64,000 bases of DNA. It comes from Methylobacterium sp. NEAU K. GTDB lineage: Bacteria > Pseudomonadota > Alphaproteobacteria > Rhizobiales > Beijerinckiaceae. A program made the position numbers and the translations under genes. The number at the start of each line of letters is the position of its first letter. Within the stretch, counting starts at the first letter, position 1. The stretch is taken from positions 56,572 to 120,571 of the forward strand of contig NZ_JAUYZJ010000016.1 of NCBI RefSeq assembly GCF_030700285.1, in the 5' to 3' direction. This document shows, one piece after another, positions 52,832 through 61,905 of the stretch. The notes under the pieces are model-generated. The model had not been told where the DNA came from and made no database searches. It was given only the letters and a program-made list of their open reading frames with translations.

Positions 52832-53980
52832 ATGGCCGAGACCCTGCCGCTGCGCGGACTGACCGTCCTCGCCCTTGAGCAGGCTGTCGCGGCGCCCTAC
52901 TGCACCTCGCGCCTGGCCGACGCGGGCGCCCGGGTGATCAAGATCGAGCGCCGTGAGGGCGATTTCGCCCGTGGCTACGATTCCGCCGTAAACGGGCTGG
53001 CGAGCTATTTCGTCTGGCTTAACCGTGGCAAGGAGAGCCTCGTCGCCGACGTCAAGGATCCGGACGATGCCCGCCTGCTGCACGCGATCCTGGCCGAGGC
53101 CGACGTGTTCATTCAGAACGTCGCCCCCGGGGCCGCCGCCCGCGCGGGCTTCGGCTCGGCGGCGCTTCGGGCACGCTATCCGCGGCTGATCACGGTCGAC
53201 ATCTCCGGTTACGGCGCCGGCCACGCCTACAGCGACATGAAGGCCTACGACCTGCTGGTCCAGGCCGAGAGCGGCTTGGCGGGCATCACCGGGCACCCGG
53301 CCGGGCCGGGTCGCGTCGGCGTCTCGGTCTGCGATATCGCCTGCGGAATGAACGCGCACGCCGCGGTGCTGGAGGCACTGATCGCCCGGGGCATCTCCGG
53401 GCAGGGTTGCGCCCTGGAGGTCAGCCTGTTCAGCGCTGCGGCCGACTGGATGAACGTCCCGCTGCTCTATTTCGAGGGCACTGGCCGCGCGCCGCAGCGG
53501 GTCGGCCTCGCTCATCCCTCGATCTCGCCGTACGGCGCCTACCCCACGGCGGATGACCGCCTCGTGCTGATCTCGATCCAGAACGAGCGCGAATGGGCGA
53601 ATTTCTGCGACCGGGTGCTGGACGAGCCAGACCTTGCCCGGGCCGAGGGTTTCTCGTCGAACAACGCCCGCGTGGCCAACCGGGCCGCGGTTGACCTGCG
53701 CGTCGGCGCGGTCCTGGTGCGGCTGAGCCGCGACGAAGCCGCCTCCCGGCTGAAGGCCGCCGGCACCGCCTACGGCTTCGTGAACACGCTGGCCGACCTC
53801 GCCGCGCATCCGGCGCTCCTGCGCGCCGAAGTCGAGACGCCGGACGGCCCGGCGTGCATCGTCGCGCCGCCCGTCCTGATCGATGGGAAGGTCCGGGCTT
53901 TGGGCCGGGTGCCGGATATCGGGGAGCACAATGCGCGCATCCGGGCGGGGTTCGCGTCCCGCGGTCGAGCCCTAGATTGA
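52832..53980 (+). CDS. CaiB/BaiF-family (class III) CoA-transferase
   Basis: CoA-transferase of 382 residues. It opens L-T-V-L-A-L-E-Q-A-V-A-A-P-Y-C-T and carries V-I-K-I-E-R-R-E-G-D-F-A-R, both family markers, and the catalytic Asp is D168 in V-G-V-S-V-C-D-I-A-C-G. It moves CoA from a donor such as succinyl-CoA to a carboxylic acid. It opens an operon with an SDR, an acyl-CoA dehydrogenase and a mesaconyl-C4-CoA-hydratase-like protein, so the acceptor is probably a branched or unsaturated dicarboxylic acid. Confidence 0.92.
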   Translation: MAETLPLRGLTVLALEQAVAAPYCTSRLADAGARVIKIERREGDFARGYDSAVNGLASYFVWLNRGKESLVADVKDPDDARLLHAILAEADVFIQNVAPGAAARAGFGSAALRARYPRLITVDISGYGAGHAYSDMKAYDLLVQAESGLAGITGHPAGPGRVGVSVCDIACGMNAHAAVLEALIARGISGQGCALEVSLFSAAADWMNVPLLYFEGTGRAPQRVGLAHPSISPYGAYPTADDRLVLISIQNEREWANFCDRVLDEPDLARAEGFSSNNARVANRAAVDLRVGAVLVRLSRDEAASRLKAAGTAYGFVNTLADLAAHPALLRAEVETPDGPACIVAPPVLIDGKVRALGRVPDIGEHNARIRAGFASRGRALD

Positions 53981-54008
53981 GAGCGCAACGTCAGATCTGG
54001 AGGAGACG

Positions 54009-54758
54009 ATGAGGCTGGACGGTAAGGTCGCGATCGTGACGGGGGCCGGGAGCGGTTTCGGCGCCGGCATCGCCCAGCGCTTCGCCGCCGAGGGCGCACG
54101 CGTCGCCTGCGTGGACATCGACCGGGGCGCGGCCGAGCGGGTGGCGAACGGCATCGGCGCGAACGCGATCCCGATCGCCGCGGATGTCGGGGCCGCATCG
54201 GATGTCGAGGCCAGCGTCGCCGAGACCCGGGAGCGGTTCGGAGTCCCGCATATCCTCGTCAACAACGCCGGCACCACCCATCGCAACAAGCCGCTGATGG
54301 AGGTCACTGAGGACGAATTCGACCGCGTGTTCCGGGTGAACGTGAAGTCGATCTTCCACTCCGTCCGCGCGATCACACCACTGATGCGCGACAACGGCGG
54401 CGGCGTGATCCTGAACGTCAGCTCCACGGCCGCTCTGCGGCCGCGGCCGGGACTGACTTGGTACAACGCTTCCAAAGGCGCGGCGAGCCTCGCCTCCAAA
54501 TCCCTGGCCCTGGAGCTGGCCCCCTGGAAGATCCGGGTCAACGCCCTGTGCCCGGTGATGGGCGCCACGGGCCTCCTCGAACAGTTCATGGGCCTGCCCG
54601 ACACCCCGGAGAATCGCGAGCGATTCATCGCGACGATTCCGCTGGGGCGGATGTCCCAGGCGAGCGACCTGGCGGCGGCGGCCCTGTTCCTGGCCTCCGA
54701 CGAGGCGGCGTTCATCACCGGGATCGACCTGCCGGTCGACGGCGGCCGCACGGCCTGA
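54009..54758 (+). CDS. SDR-family oxidoreductase
   Basis: NAD(P)-dependent dehydrogenase of 249 residues with G-A-G-S-G-F-G-A-G-I, N-N-A-G-T-T-H, and the active-site Y-N-A-S-K after the catalytic Ser in V-S-S-T-A. The C-terminal D-L-P-V-D-G-G-R-T is typical of the FabG-like group. GGAGGAGACG precedes the ATG. It lies 28 bp after the CoA-transferase gene and 13 bp before the acyl-CoA dehydrogenase gene, so it probably oxidises or reduces a 3-hydroxy/3-keto intermediate of that pathway. Confidence 0.92.
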   Translation: MRLDGKVAIVTGAGSGFGAGIAQRFAAEGARVACVDIDRGAAERVANGIGANAIPIAADVGAASDVEASVAETRERFGVPHILVNNAGTTHRNKPLMEVTEDEFDRVFRVNVKSIFHSVRAITPLMRDNGGGVILNVSSTAALRPRPGLTWYNASKGAASLASKSLALELAPWKIRVNALCPVMGATGLLEQFMGLPDTPENRERFIATIPLGRMSQASDLAAAALFLASDEAAFITGIDLPVDGGRTA

Positions 54759-54771
54759 GGAGCGTTTCGGC

Positions 54772-55920
54772 ATGGAAGCCTATACCGAGATCCGCGAGGC
54801 GGTGGCCAAGCTCTGCGCGGGCTTTCCCGGCCCATATTGGCGGGCGCTCGACCGCGAGATGGCCTATCCGACCGCGTTCGTGAACGCCCTGAGCGAGAGC
54901 GGCTATCTCTCTGTCCTGATCCCCGAGGAATACGTCGGGGCCGGCCTGCCGCTCTCCGCCGCGGCGGCGATCCTCGAGGAGGTTCAGCGGGCGGGCTGCA
55001 ACGGCGGCGCCTGCCACGCGCAGATGTACACGATGGGCACGCTCCTCCGGCATGGGTCGGATGAGCAGAAGGCCGCGTACCTGCCCGCCATCGCGGAGGG
55101 GCGCCTGAGGCTCCAGGCCTTCGGGGTGACAGAGCCGACCTCCGGGACCGACACCGGCAGCCTCAAGACCACCGCGCGACTCGAGGGCGACCACTACGTG
55201 GTCAACGGTCGGAAGATCTGGACCAGCCGGGCCGAGCATTCGGACCTGATGCTGCTGCTCGCCCGCACCACGCCGCGCACCGAGGGCATGAAGCGCACGG
55301 ACGGCTTGTCGGTGCTGCTCGTCGACATGCGCGAGGCGCGAGGCAACGGCCTTACCATCCGGCCGATCCGAACGATGATGAACCACGCCACCACGGAGGT
55401 GTTCTTCGACAACCTTCGCGTGCCGGCGCAAAACCTGATCGGCGAGGAGGGCAGGGGCTTCCGCTACATCCTGTCCGGCATGAACGCCGAGCGTATCCTG
55501 ATCGCCGCGGAATGCGTCGGCGACGCGAAGTGGTTCATCGACAGGGCGAAGACCTACGCGGGCGAGCGAGCGGTGTTCGGTCGGCCGATCGGCGCCAATC
55601 AGGGCGTGCAGTTTCCGATCGCCAAGGCCTACGCGAACATGCGCGCGGCCGAGCTGATGGTCCGCGAGGCGCTCAGCCTCTACGAGGGCGGCGCCAACCC
55701 TGGGGCCGAAGCCAACATGGCAAAGATGCTGGCCGCCGACGCTTCGTTCGAAGCTGCCAATGCCTGCATCCAGACCCATGGCGGCTTCGGCTTCGCCGAG
55801 GAATACGATGTGGAGCGCAAGTTCCGCGAGACGCGCCTTTACCAGGTCGCGCCGATCTCCACGAACCTGATCCTCGCCTACCTGTCCGAGCACGTGCTCG
55901 GCATGCCGCGCTCGTATTGA
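54772..55920 (+). CDS. Acyl-CoA dehydrogenase
   Basis: FAD enzyme of 382 residues that makes a trans-2-enoyl-CoA. The flavin/substrate signature F-G-V-T-E-P-T-S-G-T-D-T and the W-T-S-R-A-E-H-S-D segment are present. At the C-terminus, where short-chain members have E-G-T as catalytic base, it reads Q-V-A-P-I-S-T; instead the base is likely E240 in N-A-E-R-I-L-I-A, as in isovaleryl- and long-chain-type enzymes. This suggests a branched acyl-CoA substrate. Two further genes of the operon flank it (13-bp and 1-bp gaps). Confidence 0.92.
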   Translation: MEAYTEIREAVAKLCAGFPGPYWRALDREMAYPTAFVNALSESGYLSVLIPEEYVGAGLPLSAAAAILEEVQRAGCNGGACHAQMYTMGTLLRHGSDEQKAAYLPAIAEGRLRLQAFGVTEPTSGTDTGSLKTTARLEGDHYVVNGRKIWTSRAEHSDLMLLLARTTPRTEGMKRTDGLSVLLVDMREARGNGLTIRPIRTMMNHATTEVFFDNLRVPAQNLIGEEGRGFRYILSGMNAERILIAAECVGDAKWFIDRAKTYAGERAVFGRPIGANQGVQFPIAKAYANMRAAELMVREALSLYEGGANPGAEANMAKMLAADASFEAANACIQTHGGFGFAEEYDVERKFRETRLYQVAPISTNLILAYLSEHVLGMPRSY

Positions 55921-55921
55921 C

Positions 55922-56755
55922 ATGACCGACCTTGCCGCCTGGATCGGTCGCAGCCGCGAGAGTTCCGACCTCGTCACCCCGCGGCTGCTGGCCGAGTTCC
56001 GGGCGACCTTCGCGCCGCATCTCGCGCCCGTGCAGGATGGGGTCGCACCGCCAGCCTTGCACTGGTGCCTCGCACCCGAGACGCCGCTGGCCGACGCCCT
56101 CGGGCCGGACGGGCACGCGGCCAGGGGCGGGTTCCTGCCCCCAGTGGAACTGCCAAGGCGCATGTGGGCTGGGGGGCAGATCGAGACCCTGACGGATCTG
56201 CATGAGGGCGATCTCATCACGCGCACCGAAACCGTGCGGAACATCGACTTCAAGGAAGGACGAAGCGGCAGACTGTGCTTCGTCACCGTCGATCACACGC
56301 TCGCTACCGCCCGCGGAGACGCGATCCGCGAGCGGCAGGACATCGTCTACCGGGAGGCGGCCGGTGCGCAGACCAGCGCGGGTGTCGCGCCGGAGCGCGG
56401 AGATGCGGAAGCGTATGAACGCAACTGGGCCGTATCGGCGACACCGACGCTGCTGTTCCGTTACTCGGCCATGACCTTCAACGGCCATCGCTTTCACTAT
56501 GATCAGCCCTACGCCACGCAGGTCGAAGGCTACGCCGACCTTGTCGTGCATGGGCCGTTGCAGGCGACGCTCCTGATGAATCTCGCCGCAACGCTGATCG
56601 GCCGCGTGCCGCGGACGTTCGCGTATCGGGGCCTGTCACCCATGACGGCCAACCAGACGTTTCGCGTCTGCGGGCGCCGCACCGAAGGCGGGTTCGAGGG
56701 CCTGACTCTCGATGAGGATGGCCGCGTCTGCATGCGGGCGCAGGCCGCAATGTAA
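55922..56755 (+). CDS. Mesaconyl-C4-CoA hydratase / FAS1-like dehydratase-family protein
   Basis: Hydratase-type protein of 277 residues starting 1 bp after the dehydrogenase stop. It has two hot-dog-like halves: F-L-P-P-V-E-L-P-R-R-M-W-A-G-G and the C-terminal F-R-Y-S-A-M-T-F-N-G-H-R-F-H-Y-D-Q-P-Y-A, followed by V-V-H-G-P-L-Q-A-T-L, the pattern I associate with mesaconyl-C4-CoA and itaconyl-CoA hydratases (HTD2 type). It would hydrate the enoyl-CoA made by the adjacent dehydrogenase. The combination with a CoA-transferase resembles mesaconate or itaconate handling, but no citramalyl-CoA lyase is here. Confidence 0.85.
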   Translation: MTDLAAWIGRSRESSDLVTPRLLAEFRATFAPHLAPVQDGVAPPALHWCLAPETPLADALGPDGHAARGGFLPPVELPRRMWAGGQIETLTDLHEGDLITRTETVRNIDFKEGRSGRLCFVTVDHTLATARGDAIRERQDIVYREAAGAQTSAGVAPERGDAEAYERNWAVSATPTLLFRYSAMTFNGHRFHYDQPYATQVEGYADLVVHGPLQATLLMNLAATLIGRVPRTFAYRGLSPMTANQTFRVCGRRTEGGFEGLTLDEDGRVCMRAQAAM

Positions 56756-57026
56756 AGGCGGACGACGCGGCCTCCGACCGGGCGTCCTCCGTTCCTGACC
56801 CGCGGCGGCCCAGCGCTTGCTGAACCTCGAGACACCTTCGGTTTTCGCCTCGCCCGGGGACCAGGGTCCAACCCGCGGCGTCATCCCGAGTCGGCGACGC
56901 AAGGCGACGCCCTGGAAGGAGACCTCCAGCTGTCGCGGCGACTTCCGGATGCCTCCTTTGGAGGCCGCCGACGCGGCCTCCTCAGGGTGAGGTGAGGGCG
57001 GGGATGCCCGGGCGATGGTGGCCCGC
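56756..57026. repeat. Convergent gap with hairpin and direct repeats
   Basis: This 271-bp gap has a perfect hairpin GCCTCC-TTT-GGAGGC at 56951-56965, likely the end point for both convergent operons. GACGCGGCCTCC occurs at 56764-56775 and 56970-56981. The following CTCAGGGTGAGG resembles the end of a common Hyphomicrobiales intergenic repeat; this is recalled, not searched. No gene was seen. Confidence 0.45.
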
Positions 57027-57452
57027 TCAGGCGAGCTTTAGGCCGACGTCGACGTTGCCACGGGTGGCGTTCGAGTACGGGCAGACCTGGTGGGCGGCGT
57101 CCACGAGCTTCTGCGCGTCGGCCCGGTCGAGGCCCGGGAGGCTGATCGTCAGGTCAGCCGTGATACCGAAGCCGCCCTCGGAGCGCGGACCGATGCCGAC
57201 ATCTGCGGTGACGCTCGTATCGGCCGGCACCTTGAGCTTCAGCGAGGGGGCGACCGCCTTCATGGCGCCGAGGAAGCAGGCCGAGTAGCCGGAGGCGAAG
57301 AGCTGCTCCGGATTGGCGCCCGGACCGCCCGCACCGCCGAGCTCCTTAGGGGTCGAGAGCTTGACCTCGAAGCTGCCGTCGGCGGTCCGGGCAGCGCCGT
57401 CGCGGCCTCCGGTGGCGGTCGCTGTGGTGCGGTACTTGACGTCTACGGACAT
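57027..57452 (-). CDS. ohr: Organic hydroperoxide resistance protein Ohr (OsmC family)
   Basis: Thiol peroxidase of 141 residues that reduces organic hydroperoxides. It has both catalytic cysteines in Ohr context: F-A-S-G-Y-S-A-C-F-L-G-A-M and A-H-Q-V-C-P-Y-S-N-A-T-R-G-N, and the C-P-Y-S-N-A-T-R-G-N ending distinguishes Ohr from OsmC. CGGAGATCG precedes the ATG. A dyad about 70 bp upstream (57523-57536) is a candidate OhrR site. The regulator gene itself is not in view. Confidence 0.95.
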   Translation of the reverse strand: MSVDVKYRTTATATGGRDGAARTADGSFEVKLSTPKELGGAGGPGANPEQLFASGYSACFLGAMKAVAPSLKLKVPADTSVTADVGIGPRSEGGFGITADLTISLPGLDRADAQKLVDAAHQVCPYSNATRGNVDVGLKLA

Positions 57453-57522
57453 GGACGATCTCCGGTTGCAGAAAGAGAGTCGGCATCTAGCGCCGTCACA
57501 TCCCCCACATAGCCCAGAAATC

Positions 57523-57536
57523 GATTGTGCGCAATC
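57523..57536. promoter_or_regulatory. Candidate OhrR/MarR-type operator upstream of ohr
   Basis: GATTG (57523-57527) and CAATC (57532-57536) form an inverted repeat around TGCG in an AT-richer patch of the 88-bp gap before ohr. OhrR-type repressors bind AT-rich dyads containing similar ATTG/CAAT arms, as known from other bacteria. Position and shape fit; binding is inferred. Confidence 0.45.
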
Positions 57537-57540
57537 TAAT

Positions 57541-59262
57541 TCACGGGGTGACCAGTGCGAAGCGGTCGACGTCCACGAGACCCTTGTCGGTGATCTTGAG
57601 GTGGGGGATCACCGGCAGCGGCAGGAACGCCACCTGCAGGAACGGCTCGGGCAAGACGACCCCGAGACTTCGCGCCGCCGCCCGCAGCGTCACGAGCGAC
57701 TGGCGGATCGCGTCGAACGGCATCAGGCTCATCAGGCCGGCGAGCGGGAGGGCGATCTCGGCGAGCACGCGGCCGCCCTCCACCACGACGAAGCCGCCCT
57801 CGATCGCGCCCAGCCGATTGACCGCCGCCGCCATGTCGGATTCGTCCGCGCCGACCACCGTGATGTTGTGGCTGTCATGCCCGACCGACGAGGCGATGGC
57901 GCCGCGTTTGAGGCCGAAGCCCTTCACGAAGGCCACGCCGATGCCGCGCTCCCCCGGCGCCGTCTTTCCGTGCCGCTCCACCACGGCGACCTTGATGACG
58001 TCCTGCTCAAGGTCGATCCGTCGCTCGCCGCCGGAATACGGTAGGCTCAGGTCGTAGCGCAGGGTGATGATCTTGCCGGGCACAACGCCGATCACCGGTG
58101 TCGACGGCCCGGATCCCGGGGCCGCGAAATCCGTCGCCGTCACTTGGCGGGCCCGGACGCTGCCGCGGCCGATCGGCTCGATGGCGGGCCGATCCGCGAA
58201 CAGCGCCGAGTCCACGGGCCGCCCGGCGCTGAAGACCTGGGAGACGCGGCAAGCCAGAAAATCGTCGAGGACGACGAGATCTGCGCGCTGGCCCGGCGCC
58301 ACGAGCCCCCGGTCGTGCAGGCAGAAGGCCCGGGCAGCCGACCACGATGCCGCTCGGTAGGCGGCGAGCGGCGGGGCTCCCAGGGCGATGGATGTGCGGA
58401 TGACGTAATCGAGATGTCCCTCCTCGGCGATGTCGAGGGGGTTCCGGTCGTCGGTGCAGAAGGCCAGGAACGGCGCCGTGCGCTCGGTCAGGATCGGCGC
58501 CAGAGCGTGCAGATCCTTGGAGACGGAGCCCTCGCGGATCAGCACGGTCATGCCCTTGGAGAGCTTCTCCAGGGCCTCCTCGGGCGTCGTCGCCTCGTGC
58601 TCGGTGCGGATGCCGGCCGCGATGTAGCCGTTGAGCCCGGCGCCGCGCAGCAGCGGCGCGTGGCCGTCGATGTGCCGGCCCTGGAAGGCCGCGAGCTTCT
58701 CCAGCGCGCCCGGGTCGCCCGCGAGCACGCCCGGGAAGTTCATGAACTCGGCGAGCCCGATCACCTTCCGGTGGCTGGCGAAGGGCAGCAGGTCCGCGGC
58801 GGTGATCCGGGCGCCCGATGTCTCGAGGTGGTCGGTTGCCGGCACGCAGGAGGAGAGCTGCACCCGCAGATCCATCGCCAGGGTCTCGGCGGATTCCAGG
58901 AACCACCTGAAGGCCGCCATGCCCAGCACGTTGGCCATCTCGTGCGGGTCGCAGACCCCCGTGGTGACCCCGTGCGGCAGGACGCAGCGCTCGAATTCCT
59001 GCGGCGGCATCAGCGAGGATTCGACATGGAAATGGGTGTCGATGAAGCCCGGCACGACGACCTTGCCGCCGACATCGACCTCTCGCCGGCCCCGATAGTG
59101 GCCGTAGGTTCCGACGATGCGGTCGCCGCAGATCGCGATGTCGGAGGCGACGAGGTCGCCGGTCACAAGGTCGAGGAAGCGGCCGCCCTTGAGCACGAGG
59201 TCGGCTTCGGTCCGGCCCTGGCCCTGGTCGATGGCCCGCCGCAGGAAATCCACCTGTCCCAT
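57541..59262 (-). CDS. ade: Adenine deaminase
   Basis: Metal-dependent amidohydrolase of 573 residues converting adenine to hypoxanthine and ammonia in purine salvage. The start [16 protein letters not shown] is chosen inside a much longer frame that runs antisense into the next gene. Motifs: [34 protein letters not shown] and V-G-H-D-S-H-N-I, all typical of the Ade family. The length matches (about 570-600). It stands divergent to ilvD with 132 bp between starts. Confidence 0.95.
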   Translation of the reverse strand: MGQVDFLRRAIDQGQGRTEADLVLKGGRFLDLVTGDLVASDIAICGDRIVGTYGHYRGRREVDVGGKVVVPGFIDTHFHVESSLMPPQEFERCVLPHGVTTGVCDPHEMANVLGMAAFRWFLESAETLAMDLRVQLSSCVPATDHLETSGARITAADLLPFASHRKVIGLAEFMNFPGVLAGDPGALEKLAAFQGRHIDGHAPLLRGAGLNGYIAAGIRTEHEATTPEEALEKLSKGMTVLIREGSVSKDLHALAPILTERTAPFLAFCTDDRNPLDIAEEGHLDYVIRTSIALGAPPLAAYRAASWSAARAFCLHDRGLVAPGQRADLVVLDDFLACRVSQVFSAGRPVDSALFADRPAIEPIGRGSVRARQVTATDFAAPGSGPSTPVIGVVPGKIITLRYDLSLPYSGGERRIDLEQDVIKVAVVERHGKTAPGERGIGVAFVKGFGLKRGAIASSVGHDSHNITVVGADESDMAAAVNRLGAIEGGFVVVEGGRVLAEIALPLAGLMSLMPFDAIRQSLVTLRAAARSLGVVLPEPFLQVAFLPLPVIPHLKITDKGLVDVDRFALVTP

Positions 59263-59394
59263 CGCGCGCGTGCCCCTTCGTGCGCCCCGGCATCTGCCAG
59301 GAGCATGCCACGGCTCCCCCCGGTTCGGCGACGCTTGCAGCCGCGCGGCGGTGGGAGCAGAAGCCCCGTACCTTTGAAACGATCGAATCCCGCG

Positions 59395-61224
59395 ATGCCC
59401 GCTTATCGTTCCCGCACCACCACCCATGGCCGCAACATGGCCGGCGCCCGCGGCCTCTGGCGCGCCACCGGCATGAAGGATGGCGATTTCGGCAAGCCGA
59501 TCATCGCCGTGGTCAACTCGTTCACGCAGTTCGTGCCCGGCCACGTCCACCTGAAGGATCTCGGCCAACTCGTGGCCCGGGAGATCGAGAAGGCCGGCGG
59601 CGTCGCCAAGGAGTTCAACACCATCGCGGTCGATGACGGCATCGCGATGGGTCACGACGGCATGCTGTACTCGCTGCCCTCGCGGGAGCTGATCGCCGAT
59701 TCCGTCGAGTACATGGTCAACGCGCACTGCGCCGACGCGATGGTGTGCATCTCGAACTGCGACAAGATCACCCCCGGCATGCTCATGGCCTGCCTGCGGC
59801 TGAACATCCCGACCGTGTTCGTCTCGGGCGGCCCGATGGAGGCCGGCAAGGTTCAGCTGTCCGGCATCGCCAAGAAGGTCGATCTCGTCGACGCCATGAT
59901 CGCAGCGGCCGACGACCGGATCTCCGATGCCGATGTCGAGGTGATCGAGCGCTCCGCCTGCCCGACCTGCGGGTCGTGCTCGGGCATGTTCACGGCGAAC
60001 TCGATGAACTGCCTCACCGAGGCGCTCGGGCTGGCGCTGCCAGGCAACGGCTCGGTGCTGGCCACCCATGCCGACCGTAAGCGCCTGTTCGTGGAGGCCG
60101 GCCACCTGATCGTCGACCTCGCCCGCCGCTACTACGAGCAGGACGACGTGGGCGTGCTGCCGCGCGCGGTCGCGAGCTTCAAGGCGTTCGAGAATGCCAT
60201 GACCCTCGACATCGCCATGGGCGGCTCGACCAACACGGTTCTGCACCTGCTGGCCGCCGCCCACGAGGGCGAAGTGCCGTTCACGATGGCGGATATCGAC
60301 CGGCTGTCCTGTCGGGTGCCGGTCCTGTGCAAGGTCGCGCCGGCGGTGGCCAACGTCCACATGGAGGACGTTCATCGCGCCGGCGGGATCATGGGCATCC
60401 TGGGCGAACTCGATCGCGCCGGGCTGATCGACACGGAGGTCGGCAATGTCGCCGCCGGGACGCTCGGCGCGGCTCTGGCGCGCTGGGACGTGCGCGGCGA
60501 ACCGAGCGCCTCGGTCGAGACCTTCTACCGCGCTGCCCCGGGCGGCGTGCCGACGCAGGTAGCCTTCAGCCAGGAATCCCGCTTCGACGCGCTCGACCTC
60601 GACCGGGAGAGCGGTGTGATCCGCGACGCCGCACACGCCTACTCGCAGGATGGCGGCCTCGCGGTGCTTTACGGCAACCTGGCCGAGCAGGGTTGCATCG
60701 TGAAGACCGCGGGCGTCGATGCCTCGATCCTCACCTTCGCGGGCCCGGCCCGGGTGTTCGAGAGCCAGGATGCGGCGGTGGACGGGATCCTTAACGGCAA
60801 GGTCTCGGCCGGCGAGGTCGTGCTGATCCGCTATGAGGGCCCGCGCGGCGGCCCCGGCATGCAGGAGATGCTGTACCCGACGAGCTACCTGAAATCGAAG
60901 GGGCTCGGCAAAGCCTGCGCCCTCGTGACGGACGGGCGCTTCTCCGGCGGCTCCTCGGGCCTGTCGATCGGCCATGTCTCCCCGGAGGCGGCCGAGGGCG
61001 GCCTGATCGCCCTCGTTCGCGACGGCGACATCATCGCCATCGACATCCCGGCCCGCAGGATCCGCCTCGACGTTGAGACGGCCGAGCTGGAGCGGCGTCG
61101 CGCCGAGCAGGAGGCGGTCGGCTGGCAGCCGGCGAGCCCGAGGAAGCGCAAGGTCAGCGCGGCCCTGCGCGCCTACGCGATGCTGACGACCAGCGCTGCC
61201 CATGGGGCGGTGCGCCGGGCCTGA
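59395..61224 (+). CDS. ilvD: Dihydroxy-acid dehydratase
   Basis: Iron-sulphur enzyme of 609 residues in branched-chain amino acid synthesis: 2,3-dihydroxy-isovalerate to 2-ketoisovalerate and its isoleucine counterpart. The start [20 protein letters not shown] is canonical. Cluster ligands lie at C122 (S-N-C-D-K-I-T-P-G) and C195 with C192 close by ([10 protein letters not shown]), the numbers found in E. coli IlvD. The length is normal. Its TGA directly abuts the stop of the convergent SGNH gene (TGATCA at 61222-61227). Confidence 0.97.
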   Translation: MPAYRSRTTTHGRNMAGARGLWRATGMKDGDFGKPIIAVVNSFTQFVPGHVHLKDLGQLVAREIEKAGGVAKEFNTIAVDDGIAMGHDGMLYSLPSRELIADSVEYMVNAHCADAMVCISNCDKITPGMLMACLRLNIPTVFVSGGPMEAGKVQLSGIAKKVDLVDAMIAAADDRISDADVEVIERSACPTCGSCSGMFTANSMNCLTEALGLALPGNGSVLATHADRKRLFVEAGHLIVDLARRYYEQDDVGVLPRAVASFKAFENAMTLDIAMGGSTNTVLHLLAAAHEGEVPFTMADIDRLSCRVPVLCKVAPAVANVHMEDVHRAGGIMGILGELDRAGLIDTEVGNVAAGTLGAALARWDVRGEPSASVETFYRAAPGGVPTQVAFSQESRFDALDLDRESGVIRDAAHAYSQDGGLAVLYGNLAEQGCIVKTAGVDASILTFAGPARVFESQDAAVDGILNGKVSAGEVVLIRYEGPRGGPGMQEMLYPTSYLKSKGLGKACALVTDGRFSGGSSGLSIGHVSPEAAEGGLIALVRDGDIIAIDIPARRIRLDVETAELERRRAEQEAVGWQPASPRKRKVSAALRAYAMLTTSAAHGAVRRA

Positions 61225-61902
61225 TCAGCGGAAGGCGAAGATCAGTATGGCGGCCGTGGCCAGAAGGGCCGCGGTTACGAAGCCGCGGAAGAGTGGCTCG
61301 GCGACTCCGCCGGGCTGTGCCGCGGGTTCGAGCGCCGGTGCAGGCGGCACGACGTGGCCAAGGGCTGACAGCATCAGCGGCTCGATCGCCGCGTAGCCGG
61401 CCGGGCTGAGATGCAGCCCATCGGTGCCGTATTCCTCGCGGAGTGCGCCGGATTCGTTTGCCAGCACGGCATGGTAGTCGATGAAGGTCGCGCCGTGCGC
61501 GTGCGCATGTTCGCGCAGCCACGCGTTGACCGCCGCGATCATGGCGGGAGCGTCCTTCACCTCCGGGTTCCAGGGGATCCGTGCGGCCGGCATGATCGAG
61601 CCGATCCAGGCCTTCACACCCATCGCCCGCGCCTCATCGAGCATGCCGGCCAGCGTCCGGGCGATCTCCTCGGCGGGGACGAAGAATCCCTCGTTGCGGC
61701 CGATATCGTTGACGCCGCACAGCAGATGCACGCCCTGGGCGCCGGTCTCCTCGAGGTCCCGGCGGAACCGCATGGTGATCCAGCGTGCGGTCTGGCCGGA
61801 GCCGCCCCGCGGGATCAGGTCGTAGGCCTCGAAGGTCCCGGCCCTGTGGAAGCCCCACAGTTCCGTGATCGAGTCCCCGATGAAGACGATCGGCGCGACC
61901 AA
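61225..61902 (-). CDS. SGNH/GDSL hydrolase with C-terminal membrane segment
   Basis: Protein of 225 residues. Block I F-I-G-D-S-I-T-E has the nucleophile Ser, block III C-G-V-N-D-I-G-R the oxyanion Asn, and block V D-G-L-H-L-S-P-A-G the Asp-His pair. Residues about 207-225 (F-V-T-A-A-L-L-A-T-A-A-I-L-I-F-A-F-R) form a probable C-terminal membrane helix. No N-terminal signal is evident, so its active side is uncertain. It is followed upstream on the same strand (3-bp gap) by another SGNH-like gene, and a polysaccharide role is inferred from the fucose gene beyond. Confidence 0.88.
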   Translation of the reverse strand: MVAPIVFIGDSITELWGFHRAGTFEAYDLIPRGGSGQTARWITMRFRRDLEETGAQGVHLLCGVNDIGRNEGFFVPAEEIARTLAGMLDEARAMGVKAWIGSIMPAARIPWNPEVKDAPAMIAAVNAWLREHAHAHGATFIDYHAVLANESGALREEYGTDGLHLSPAGYAAIEPLMLSALGHVVPPAPALEPAAQPGGVAEPLFRGFVTAALLATAAILIFAFR

Positions 61903-61905
61903 GAC

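Noticed and set aside
50709..52862. 717-residue forward frame overlapping the RND pump in another frame
   Set aside because: It has no family motif and overlaps a perfect HAE1 pump reading frame.
58144..59394. N-terminal extension of ilvD of over 400 residues
   Set aside because: Antisense to ade with repetitive Arg/Gly/Glu composition; IlvD begins at 59395 with the canonical N-terminus.
57541..61203. 1220-residue reverse-strand frame covering ade and running antisense through ilvD
   Set aside because: Only the part from 59262 down matches adenine deaminase; the upstream part lies opposite ilvD and is not protein-like.
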